A stretch of 64,000 bases of DNA from Actinomyces massiliensis 4401292 (lineage in GTDB: Bacteria > Actinomycetota > Actinomycetes > Actinomycetales > Actinomycetaceae), in NCBI RefSeq assembly GCF_000269805.1, contig NZ_JH711481.1, positions 719,531 to 783,530 of the forward strand, read 5' to 3'. Each line of letters starts with the position of its first letter. The stretch's first letter is position 1. The notes under the pieces are model-generated. The model saw only the letters and a program-made list of their open reading frames with translations. It did not search any database and had not been told where the DNA came from. The translations under genes and the position numbers were made by a program. Positions 8,025 through 20,423 of the stretch are shown here, piece after piece.

Positions 8025-8675
8025 ATGAGCGCACACACCCACCATCTTGCCCCCTGTCGGGCTGTTCTCCTCGACATGGACGGCACCCTGGTGAACTCCG
8101 ATGATGCCGTCGAGGCGGCCTGGGCTGCTTGGGCCCGAGCCAACGGCGTCGAGGCGGCCGACGTCCTGGCGGTCTGTCATGGTTCGGACGTCGCCACTAC
8201 CGTGCGGCGCTTCCTGCCGGGCATAGGCGAGGCCGAGCTCGCCGAGCACGTCGCCGCCCACCTGGAGCGCGAGTGCGCGGACACCGATGGCGTCCGGCCC
8301 GCCCCCGGCGCCCTGGAGCTGATCGCCTGGATGGATGGCCGGTCCCTGCCCTGGGCGGTCGTCACCAACGCCCATCCCCGCCTGGCTCGCGCGCGTCTGG
8401 GGGCGGCCGGGCTGGATCCGCCGGTCGTCGTCTCTCGCGACGACGTCGAGCGCGGCAAGCCCCACCCGGAGGGGTACCTGCTGGGTGCTCGGCGCCTGGG
8501 AGTAGAGCCCCGGTGCGCGGCCGCGGTGGAGGACTCCGCTCCCGGGCTGGCGGCGGCGCGGGCCGCGGGGACCGTCGTCGTGGCCGTGGGTGGAGCCCGG
8601 GACGGCGACGTCGTGTGCCGCGGTCTGGATGAGTTGCGCGGCCTGCTGGCCTCGGCGAAGGGGTGGGCTCCATGA
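8025..8675 (+). CDS. HAD superfamily sugar-phosphatase/phosphomutase-like hydrolase
   Basis: 216 residues. Motif I DMDGTLVNS with the nucleophile Asp and acid/base Asp, a helical cap (residues about 20-85), motif II VVTNA, motif III Lys in ERGKPHPEGYLLG, motif IV VEDSAPGLAAA. This is the subclass-I HAD layout of beta-phosphoglucomutases and 2-deoxyglucose-6-phosphate-type phosphatases. It faces the ROK regulator and is translationally coupled (ATGA) to the next gene, suggesting a small sugar-phosphate operon. Confidence 0.88.
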   Translation: MSAHTHHLAPCRAVLLDMDGTLVNSDDAVEAAWAAWARANGVEAADVLAVCHGSDVATTVRRFLPGIGEAELAEHVAAHLERECADTDGVRPAPGALELIAWMDGRSLPWAVVTNAHPRLARARLGAAGLDPPVVVSRDDVERGKPHPEGYLLGARRLGVEPRCAAAVEDSAPGLAAARAAGTVVVAVGGARDGDVVCRGLDELRGLLASAKGWAP

Positions 8676-9091
8676 GGATCACGGAGGTGCAGGCCGTCCT
8701 GTTCGAATCGCTTGATCCGGCGGACGACGCCGTCCCCGACGGTGGGCTGGACGTCATCGTCGCGCTGGACCGGCACGGCATCCCGTGGCGGGTCCTGCCC
8801 CACCGGTCCGCGGTCCGCACGGTCCAGTGGGCGACTCGAGGCGTCGGCGCTCCGGTGCAGCGCTGCCTGGTGGTGGCCTGCACCGACGAGGGCGCGCAGG
8901 CCGCGGTGAAGGCGGGCGCGATCGTGGCTCCGGTTCCGCCCGACGGCGATATCGGCGCTTTCGTCGATCGGTTCGAGCCCGGTTTCCCCTCGGCTCCGCA
9001 GTCCGAGGGTGCGCTGTGCAGGCTGGCCCGCTGGTTCTATGGGAGGGGGCTTCGCGTCACCGGATCCGTTGTCCGTCAGCTGGAGCCCTGA
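8672..9091 (+). CDS. Degenerate HAD-like protein lacking catalytic Asp
   Basis: 139 residues from ATG 8672, overlapping the HAD stop by ATGA. It aligns loosely with its neighbour: VLFESLDPADDAV against VLLDMDGTLVNSDDAV, IPWRVLPHRSAVRTVQWATRGVG against LPWAVVTNAHPRLARARLGAAGL, and ACTDEGAQAAVKAGAIVAPVPPDGD against VEDSAPGLAAARAAGTVVVAVGG. The motif I Asp pair is replaced (E and D out of register), the cap is missing, and there is no motif III Lys. It therefore looks like a catalytically dead HAD paralogue, possibly a regulatory partner. The alignment is by eye. Confidence 0.6.
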   Translation: MRITEVQAVLFESLDPADDAVPDGGLDVIVALDRHGIPWRVLPHRSAVRTVQWATRGVGAPVQRCLVVACTDEGAQAAVKAGAIVAPVPPDGDIGAFVDRFEPGFPSAPQSEGALCRLARWFYGRGLRVTGSVVRQLEP

Positions 9092-9120
9092 GGGCCTCCG
9101 GCGGAGAGGCTGACGAGATT

Positions 9121-9173
9121 GACATTCTCGAACGAGGGCGACGGTGCCACCGTCGCCCTCGTTCGAGAATGTC
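9121..9173. repeat. Palindromic repeat A2 (53 bp)
   Basis: Nearly perfect palindrome: GACATTCTCGAACGAGGG... with matching arm ending GAATGTC. Lies 30 bp after the degenerate HAD gene and could act as a terminator hairpin; there is no T-tract. Confidence 0.9.
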
Positions 9174-9242
9174 TGTTTGGACGGCTCCTGTGCGGGCGGT
9201 GCGGTCCTCGCTTCATGTGCGGCCGTCGTCTCGCAGTTGCGC

Positions 9243-9276
9243 TTGGCAAAAAAATAGATATCATTTTGCTAGCCAA
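9243..9276 (+). promoter_or_regulatory. Inverted-repeat operator upstream of SPFH gene
   Basis: Nested A+T-rich inverted repeats: TTGGC...GCCAA outside and GCAAAA...ATTTTGC inside, around AGATATC. The site ends 13 bp before ATG 9290. Likely autoregulatory target of the downstream Arc-type protein, since such operons are usually controlled by their ribbon-helix-helix member. Confidence 0.5.
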
Positions 9277-9289
9277 CAAGGAGGCCCGC

Positions 9290-10282
9290 ATGTCCACCAG
9301 CTCCACTGCTGCTAGTAATTCCAACGCGCCCGCGCTCTCGGACCCGGCGTCCAACGCGCCGGAGCGCTCTTCCGGCCGCGTCGACATCACAGAGAGGCCC
9401 GCGCGCGCCGCTGGCTCCGCAGTCGCCTTCCTCGCCCTCATCATCCTGCTGGCGGCCATAGCGGGCTCGGTCGTCCTCATCGGCACTGGCGCCCAGGCCG
9501 CCGACGCGGGCGAGCCGGGGGCGGCGGCCCGGATCATCGGCGGAGCCGCAGGAGTCGTGTTCGTGACCATACTGCTGTCCAGCTCCTTGGTGATCGTCGT
9601 CCCCGGCCAGACCAGCGTCCGCCAGTTCTTCGGCCAGTACATCGGCACCGTGCGCCGTACGGGGGTCGCCCTCGTCCCTCCGCTGACCACCGGCAAGAAG
9701 GTCTCCGTCAAGGTCCACAACTTCGAGACCAATGAGCTCAAGGTCAACGACCTGGAGGGCAACCCCGTCAACATCGCCGCCATCGTCGTGTGGCAGGTGG
9801 CCGACACCGCCCGCGCCGTGTTCGCCGTCGAGGCCTACGAGGACTTCATCAAGGCGCAGGCCGAGTCCGCGCTGCGCCACGTCGCCACCACCCACCCCTA
9901 CGACGAGCCCGGCCCCGGCGAGACCTCCCTGCGCGGTGGCACCGACGTCGTCTCCGCCGAGCTGGCCGCCGAGGTCGCCGCCCGGGTCGCGCTGGCCGGC
10001 CTGGAGATCGTCGAGGTCCGCATCTCCTCGCTCGCCTACGCCCCCGAGATCGCCCAGGCCATGCTCCAGCGCCAGCAGGCCGGCGCCGTCATCGCCGCCC
10101 GCGAGCAGATCGTCGAAGGCGCCGTCACCATGGTCGACCAGGCCCTCAGGCGCCTGGAGGAGGGCGACATCGTCGCCATGGACGACGAGCGCCGCGCGCA
10201 GATGGTCTCCAACCTGCTCGTCGTCCTGTGCTCCGACCAGCGCACCCAGCCCGTCGTCAACACCGGCTCCCTCTACGCCTGA
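9290..10282 (+). CDS. SPFH/band 7 domain membrane protein
   Basis: 330 residues from ATG 9290, preceded by AAGGAGG at ideal spacing. Two N-terminal hydrophobic segments (about 38-64 and 80-105), then the SPFH/band-7 fold ([31 protein letters not shown]...; [22 protein letters not shown]) and a coiled, Ala/Gln/Glu-rich tail ([21 protein letters not shown]). Family members oligomerise on membranes and scaffold microdomains. The gene is followed ten bases later by a ribbon-helix-helix protein gene, a recurrent actinobacterial pair. Confidence 0.9.
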   Translation: MSTSSTAASNSNAPALSDPASNAPERSSGRVDITERPARAAGSAVAFLALIILLAAIAGSVVLIGTGAQAADAGEPGAAARIIGGAAGVVFVTILLSSSLVIVVPGQTSVRQFFGQYIGTVRRTGVALVPPLTTGKKVSVKVHNFETNELKVNDLEGNPVNIAAIVVWQVADTARAVFAVEAYEDFIKAQAESALRHVATTHPYDEPGPGETSLRGGTDVVSAELAAEVAARVALAGLEIVEVRISSLAYAPEIAQAMLQRQQAGAVIAAREQIVEGAVTMVDQALRRLEEGDIVAMDDERRAQMVSNLLVVLCSDQRTQPVVNTGSLYA

Positions 10283-10291
10283 GCCGAGCCT

Positions 10292-10543
10292 GTGGCGGGG
10301 AAGGGGCGCAAGCAGGTCCTGCTGAGGCTGGACCCCGCCGTCCACGCGGCCATCGCCAAGTGGGCGGCGGACGACCTGCGCTCGGTCAACGCCCAGATCG
10401 AGGTCGTCCTGCGCCACGCTCTCGACGAGGCCGGCCGGGGCGTGCACGCGGCGCCCATGCGCGGGCGGGGGAGGCCCCGCAAGGAGGAGTCAGGGGAGTC
10501 TGAGGAGTCTGAGAAGTCGGGGGACGACGGCGGGGCCGGTTGA
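10292..10543 (+). CDS. Arc-type ribbon-helix-helix DNA-binding protein
   Basis: 83 residues, GTG start ten bases after the SPFH stop. Residues 1-50 (KQVLLRLDPAVHAAIAKWAADDLRSVNAQIEVVLRHAL) match the Arc/MetJ-like ribbon-helix-helix fold; RSVNAQIEVVLRHAL is the typical second helix. The tail is basic then acidic and disordered (RGRGRPRKEESGESEESEKSG). Probably regulates the operon through the inverted repeat at 9243-9276. Confidence 0.8.
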   Translation: MAGKGRKQVLLRLDPAVHAAIAKWAADDLRSVNAQIEVVLRHALDEAGRGVHAAPMRGRGRPRKEESGESEESEKSGDDGGAG

Positions 10544-10562
10544 GTGGGCCGTCCGCACCATC

Positions 10563-10647
10563 GCTTTACTACCCTTTACTACGCTCCTTTCCCCCTTAGT
10601 GTACGGGGGCGAGGAGCGTAGTAAGGGGTGAACAGGCGTAGTAAGGC
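10563..10647. repeat. Hairpin element D1
   Basis: TTACTACGCTCC (10576-10587) pairs perfectly with GGAGCGTAGTAA (10613-10624); outer flanks also pair partly. A related copy (AAGGGGCAAACAGGCGTAGTAAG) occurs at 25664-25734. Here it lies between convergent genes, where it could serve as a bidirectional terminator, but the second copy is in a promoter region, which argues for a mobile or protein-binding element. Confidence 0.7.
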
Positions 10648-10726
10648 GGTAGCGCGGCGCGTGGGCGGGCGAGCGCGCGGGTGGGCGGCTGAAAGGAAGC
10701 GCGGTGGCTCAGGCGGCCGGTTGCGA

Positions 10727-11401
10727 TCAGGAGCTCGCCGCAGCCGAGCTGCTTGCGGCCAGGACTGCGATCAGGGCCCCATTCGTCGCGTCCACCGCCC
10801 GGGAGACGGCGCTGCCCGCCGGGTTGGCCCGGGCGATCTCCTTGATTCGGCGTTTGAGGGCGCTCCTGCTCAGTCCGGTCTGCGCCCGGGGCAGGACGCG
10901 CGTTGCGACGCTGAGTCCCTGGAGGATGGACAGGATGGTGCCGTCGGCCTCCGAGATGATCTGCTCGCCGCGCAGCACCGCGTAAAGGTGGTTGCGCAGT
11001 TGCTGCTCGGGGACGGGGTCGACCGTGGGATACCGTGGTGAGAAAGAGCCGAGGAGACCACCGGTGTCCACCGCAATGATCCCCGCTGCGGACAGCGAGG
11101 TCACGATGTCCCTGGTGGGGTTGAGTTTGCCCCAGGGCACGAGCGAGGAGAAGCGCTTCCCGTTCTTGGCCGGGAGGATCTGCAGGGCTCGATCCAGGAC
11201 CGGATGGCCGGTGGGGGCGGGGTTGACGATGTTGATTCGCGGATTGCGGTCCTCGTTCAACGCGACGCGACCGGCCAGGAGGAGGTCGACCAGCAGGGCG
11301 CCATTCAAGCCGTAGGCCGCGTCGGCCAGGCGGCTCTCGGGCGACCCGGAGTCCTTGGTCAGCAGCAGGAAGAGCTTCTCGCAGATGAGCATCTCTGTCA
11401 T
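10727..11401 (-). CDS. GPP34 (GOLPH3/VPS74-like) family phosphoprotein
   Basis: 224 residues from ATG 11401. It begins MTEMLICEKLFLLLTKDSGSPE and continues YGLNGALLVDLLLAGRVAL, the signature of the GPP34 family, which binds phosphoinositides in eukaryotes and has an unknown role in actinobacteria. The body is helical, and the C-terminal part (LSRSALKRRIKEIARANPAGSAVSRAVDATNGALIAVLAAS) is also typical. Divergent from lhr with a 477-bp gap. Confidence 0.85.
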   Translation of the reverse strand: MTEMLICEKLFLLLTKDSGSPESRLADAAYGLNGALLVDLLLAGRVALNEDRNPRINIVNPAPTGHPVLDRALQILPAKNGKRFSSLVPWGKLNPTRDIVTSLSAAGIIAVDTGGLLGSFSPRYPTVDPVPEQQLRNHLYAVLRGEQIISEADGTILSILQGLSVATRVLPRAQTGLSRSALKRRIKEIARANPAGSAVSRAVDATNGALIAVLAASSSAAASS

Positions 11402-11878
11402 GCGACCAGTCAACCGCCTCGTTACCGATATGTGATCCCTCTGTGGGGCGAATTCGGATCCCCCTGGAGGAGGAGTCGGGCAAGGAGTCGGACGGTCGGC
11501 CGCTGGGCTCCGGACAATGCTGCCGGTGTGCTCCCCCGCGGAGGGGGCCTGCGCCGCGCACGTGTGGGCGCCACTGGGAACCCTGGCCGTGCTTCCCTGG
11601 GTGAGCAGCTGGACCGATATCGGATTCGGCGGTCGGGTTCATCGGCTCGGGTTTCCCGATGGAAGGGGCCGGATCCCCGTTGCCGGAGTTCCGCCTTCCG
11701 GATGCCGACCCGACACCGCCTGTGCAGGCTCTGCGGGGCGGTCGAGAGCGGTGGCTGTGAGAGGCTGATGCGGGCTGCGGGCTGCAGGCTGCAGGCTGCA
11801 TGCAGTGCGGAAGTCGGGTGCGAGCCGTGTGCAAGTCGGGCGCAGGACGACGGGACGATCAGGAAGGCGGGTGACGGC
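11402..11878. other. Gene-free divergent region between GPP34 and Lhr genes
   Basis: The Lhr frame remains open through this stretch, but its translation is not conserved-looking and a well-placed ATG lies at 11879. Near 11770 there are short direct repeats (GGGCTGC/AGGCTGC). No clear promoter hexamers or palindromes are seen. Confidence 0.4.
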
Positions 11879-17581
<5,703 letters not shown>

Positions 17582-17662
17582 GGCGCAGCATCGGCCGGTG
17601 GAGTGGATCTCACCGGGGTCGGGCGTCCGGGCAGGAGCGGGTGCTGTTGTCACCGGCCGGTT

Positions 17663-17714
17663 CGCCGCATTCGCTGCGGGACGGGTGTGTTATCGCCCCG
17701 CAGCGAGTGCGGCG
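17663..17714 (+). terminator. Hairpin downstream of lhr
   Basis: Left arm CGCCGCATTCGCTGCGGG and right arm CCCGCAGCGAGTGCGGCG pair over 18 bp with one mismatch, loop 16 nt. Position 80 bp after the lhr stop suggests a terminator stem; no T-tract follows. Confidence 0.5.
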
Positions 17715-17977
17715 AAAGATGCGCCTTCCGGCCTCGCTGCCGGGCGGGGGCCAGCGCCGTCGGGCGGACGGGGAGAAGATGTTCGCCTGGTCTTGTCCCT
17801 TCTGGCGCGTGACCGAGGCGCTGCCGGGACGGAGAGGAAGACGGGTTCTGACCGGCGGCCCGCCTGTGGTCGAGGCGCTGTCGGGGCCGCGCAGGAAGGG
17901 CCCGCGCCGCGCGATTTGTTGCAAGCATTGCATTGTGCGGGCGCTGTCAGGGGCGCGCAGGCGCGCAGGAAGGGCAC

Positions 17978-18198
17978 TGCACATGGGAGAGCGGGGTCCA
18001 GACAGAGTGGGTGCGAGTTTTCCCTGTCATGACAGGGTTCTTGAGTTTCCGTAGAAATGTGTTGATGTGCTCCCATGTGCACCGACCCCCCTCGGTGCAC
18101 ATGGGAGCACATCAGTATGTCGTGACGGTGTAAGTGAATTACTGGAATAACAACGAAAAATGGCAATCCGCTCGCCGGTCCCCCATCCTCCCATGTGC
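17978..18198. repeat. Large palindromic element C1
   Basis: Four copies of the 11-mer CTCCCATGTGC or its complement: outer pair at 17978-17989 and 18188-18198, and an inner pair forming a perfect hairpin with 23-bp arms (18063-18085 and 18092-18114) around six C residues. Between outer and inner copies lie T-rich segments with CATGACAGG/TGGAATAAC. Related elements are at 33.2 kb and 42.0 kb. Confidence 0.8.
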
Positions 18199-18606
18199 GT
18201 ATCACCTCCACAGGGCTGCTTCGCGTCGGCGGCCGGGGGTTTCGGATTCGACCTGGCCCCATTGCGGGGCTTGTCCCCGGCCGGGACCCGGCTCGCGCCT
18301 GAGGTCAAGGCTGAGCCCCGCGCCGTGCCCGCCCCAGCCCTACGGGACCCGGCTCGCGCCCGAGGTCAAGGGACGAGGTCGGCGCGCGAGCGAGACTCAG
18401 CATCGCCTACATCGAGAGAACCGCGGGCAAATGCTGAAGGGTGGTGTGGTGGTGCGGGGAGCCGGAAGTGCGTGGGCCCCACCTTTTTCGGATGGGCTCG
18501 GATGGGCTCGATGGGCTCGGATGGGAGTAGGAGCGGATGGAAGCGGATTCGAACGGGGCGGGAGGGCGCCGGGTCCGCCTGCGATCGGCGCGCGATAATT
18601 GGGGCG

Positions 18607-19491
18607 ATGACAGAAGCGACAGGGGCGACCGATCCGCACCCGCTCACCGGAACGGGCTTTATCTCGCCCGTCCCGCCCGGAATCGGTTGGCCCGGTGACC
18701 CGGCCGATACCACCACCCCCGTGGCGCACTCGGCCGACGGCGTGGCGCGCCTGGCCCGCTCCGCAACCGATATTCCCGCCCTTGACGCCCGGGTCAGCGT
18801 GTGTCGGGCCTGTCCGCGCCTGGTGGCGTGGCGAGAGCGGGTGGCCACGATCGGCCGCCGCGCCTCCTTCGCGCATGAGCCCTATTGGGGGCGCCCGGTG
18901 CCGAGTATCGGGCCGGCCGATGCGCGCATCTACGTCGTCGGGCTGGCTCCCGCGGCCAATGGCGCCAACCGCACCGGTCGCATGTTCACGGGGGACAGGT
19001 CCGGCGACTGGCTGTGGGCCGCCTTCCACCGTGCGGGCATGGCCACTCGTGACACTTCGCGGCACGCCGGCGATGGGCAGGCGCCGATCGGCCTGCGCAT
19101 GGGTGCGGCGGTGCGCTGCGCCCCGCCCGCCAACAAGCCGACGACGGCGGAGAAGGCCGCTTGCCTGCCCTGGATCGCCCGCGAACTCGCCCTCATGCCG
19201 CAGGTGCGCGTGCTGGTGGCGCTCGGTGGGATCGCCTGGGACACGGCACTGAGAGTTGTCCGACAGGCGGGCTGGAGCGCGCCGAGACCCAAACCGCGCT
19301 TCGGGCACGGCGCCGAGGCGGTGCTTGCGCGCCCCGACGGTGATGAGGCCACTCTGCTGGGCAGCTACCACCCGAGTCAGCAGAACACCTTCACCGGCCG
19401 GCTCACCGCGGACATGCTCGACGACGTGCTCGCGCGGGCCGCCGAGCTGGCCGGGCGGCGAGTTCACGGCGTCTCCTCAATCTCCACGTGA
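18607..19491 (+). CDS. Type-5 uracil-DNA glycosylase (UDGb family)
   Basis: 294 residues. Four cysteines for a 4Fe-4S cluster (C66, C69, C171, C186), motif 1 GLAPAANGANRTGRMFTGDRSG (112-133, lacking the usual catalytic Asp/Asn, as in family 5) and motif 2 GSYHPSQQNTFTG (252-264). Family 5 enzymes excise uracil and other deaminated or bulky bases. The start at ATG 18607 is supported by a -10-like GATAAT at 18594-18599 only seven bases upstream, implying a leaderless mRNA; the upstream extension of the frame is repeat-like. Confidence 0.9.
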   Translation: MTEATGATDPHPLTGTGFISPVPPGIGWPGDPADTTTPVAHSADGVARLARSATDIPALDARVSVCRACPRLVAWRERVATIGRRASFAHEPYWGRPVPSIGPADARIYVVGLAPAANGANRTGRMFTGDRSGDWLWAAFHRAGMATRDTSRHAGDGQAPIGLRMGAAVRCAPPANKPTTAEKAACLPWIARELALMPQVRVLVALGGIAWDTALRVVRQAGWSAPRPKPRFGHGAEAVLARPDGDEATLLGSYHPSQQNTFTGRLTADMLDDVLARAAELAGRRVHGVSSIST

Positions 19492-19736
19492 ATAAGTCAG
19501 CACTGAAATATGAGGGCGATTCGCGCAACCGACGCCGGTGGGGTGACTGTGATCGTGATTCCGACAATCGGGGGCGGTCAGCGCGCAACCGACGTCCGGG
19601 CCCGGCCGGGGGCGGACTGCGAGCCGGTGCGGTCCGCCGTCCTGGAGTCCGGAATGTGAGGTGCCCTTGGTCAACCGGAGACGCTCTGGAACGATAATGG
19701 GACATTCGTCCCTCCATCAGGAAGAAACGAGACGCC

Positions 19737-20276
19737 ATGTCCCTCTACCTCTTCGAGATCGTCCCTGCAGCATCCGATCGCGCCTCCGCCCGGGCCCTCA
19801 TCGCCGCCGTGGATGAGGCCGCCTCCTCCGTATCCGCCGCCGTCCTGGAATCCCAGGTGACCTCAGGCCATGGGCGCGTGTTCACCGTCGTCGAGCACGA
19901 CGGCGACCCGGACGCCCTGGGCGCCGCCGTCCGCGAGGGCCTCAAGGCCGTCGAGACCTCCGAGATCACCGGCCCCGACGAGGTGCGCCTGGTGGGCGCC
20001 GAGATCGAGGACATCCGCGGCCTGCGCGGATCGGCCGACTACCTCGTGGAGTGGGACATCCCCGCCGAGATCGACATGGAGACCTACCTGACGCGCAAGA
20101 AGGCGAATTCGCCCAAGTACGCCCAGGTGCCCGAGGTCAGCTTCCTGCGCACCTACGTGCGCGAGGACACGGTCAAGTGCCTGTGCTTCTACGACGCCCC
20201 CGACGAGGAGACCGTGGTGAAGGCGCGCGAGGCGGTCTCCACTCCGATCGACCGCCTGCACAAGCTGTCCGACTGA
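19737..20276 (+). CDS. DUF4242 (nickel-binding-like) protein
   Basis: 179 residues, ATG with AGGAAG upstream. The C-terminal 90 residues (DYLVEWDIPAEIDMETYLTRKKANSPKYAQVPEVSFLRTYVREDTVKCLCFYDAPDEETVVKAREAVSTPIDRLHKL) have the ferredoxin-like DUF4242 pattern, including KCLCFYDAPDEE. The N-terminal half looks like a second, diverged copy of the fold (SLYLFEIVPAASDRASARALIAAVDEA). No signal peptide. Function unknown. The upstream gap 19492-19736 holds a short direct repeat (GCGCAACCGACG, near 19525 and 19589). Confidence 0.7.
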   Translation: MSLYLFEIVPAASDRASARALIAAVDEAASSVSAAVLESQVTSGHGRVFTVVEHDGDPDALGAAVREGLKAVETSEITGPDEVRLVGAEIEDIRGLRGSADYLVEWDIPAEIDMETYLTRKKANSPKYAQVPEVSFLRTYVREDTVKCLCFYDAPDEETVVKAREAVSTPIDRLHKLSD

Positions 20277-20423
20277 CGGGCCGACGGGGCCGACTCACTC
20301 GCTCACTCGCAGACCGGCCCGAGGTGGGACACGGCCGCGACGAGTGAGGGGCTAGCGCAGTGACCTGAAGCAGCTCACCGGGGCGGACCGACGCGGCCGC
20401 GACGAGGACGGACGGGTGAGGGG

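Larger units (their letters stand above)
17582..18606. other. 1-kb gene-free stretch between lhr and UDG gene
   Basis: Contains the lhr hairpin and repeat element C1 (17978-18198). Near 18290 and 18350 a segment is directly repeated (GGGACCCGGCTCGCGCC followed by GAGGTCAAGG). The long frame open from 18160 into the UDG gene is out of keeping with the family start and is treated as non-coding up to 18607. Confidence 0.5.

Noticed and set aside
9119-9289. A longer SPFH protein starting at 9119
   Set aside because: It would translate palindrome A2 and the operator; ATG 9290 has an ideal AAGGAGG.
11204-11878. The N-terminal extension of Lhr from 11204
   Set aside because: The stretch overlaps the divergent GPP34 gene and its control region; ATG 11879 with a purine-rich leader precedes the first conserved helicase sequence.
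18160-18606. The N-terminal extension of the UDG from 18160
   Set aside because: It would start inside repeat element C1; a -10-like GATAAT seven bases before ATG 18607 supports a leaderless start there.
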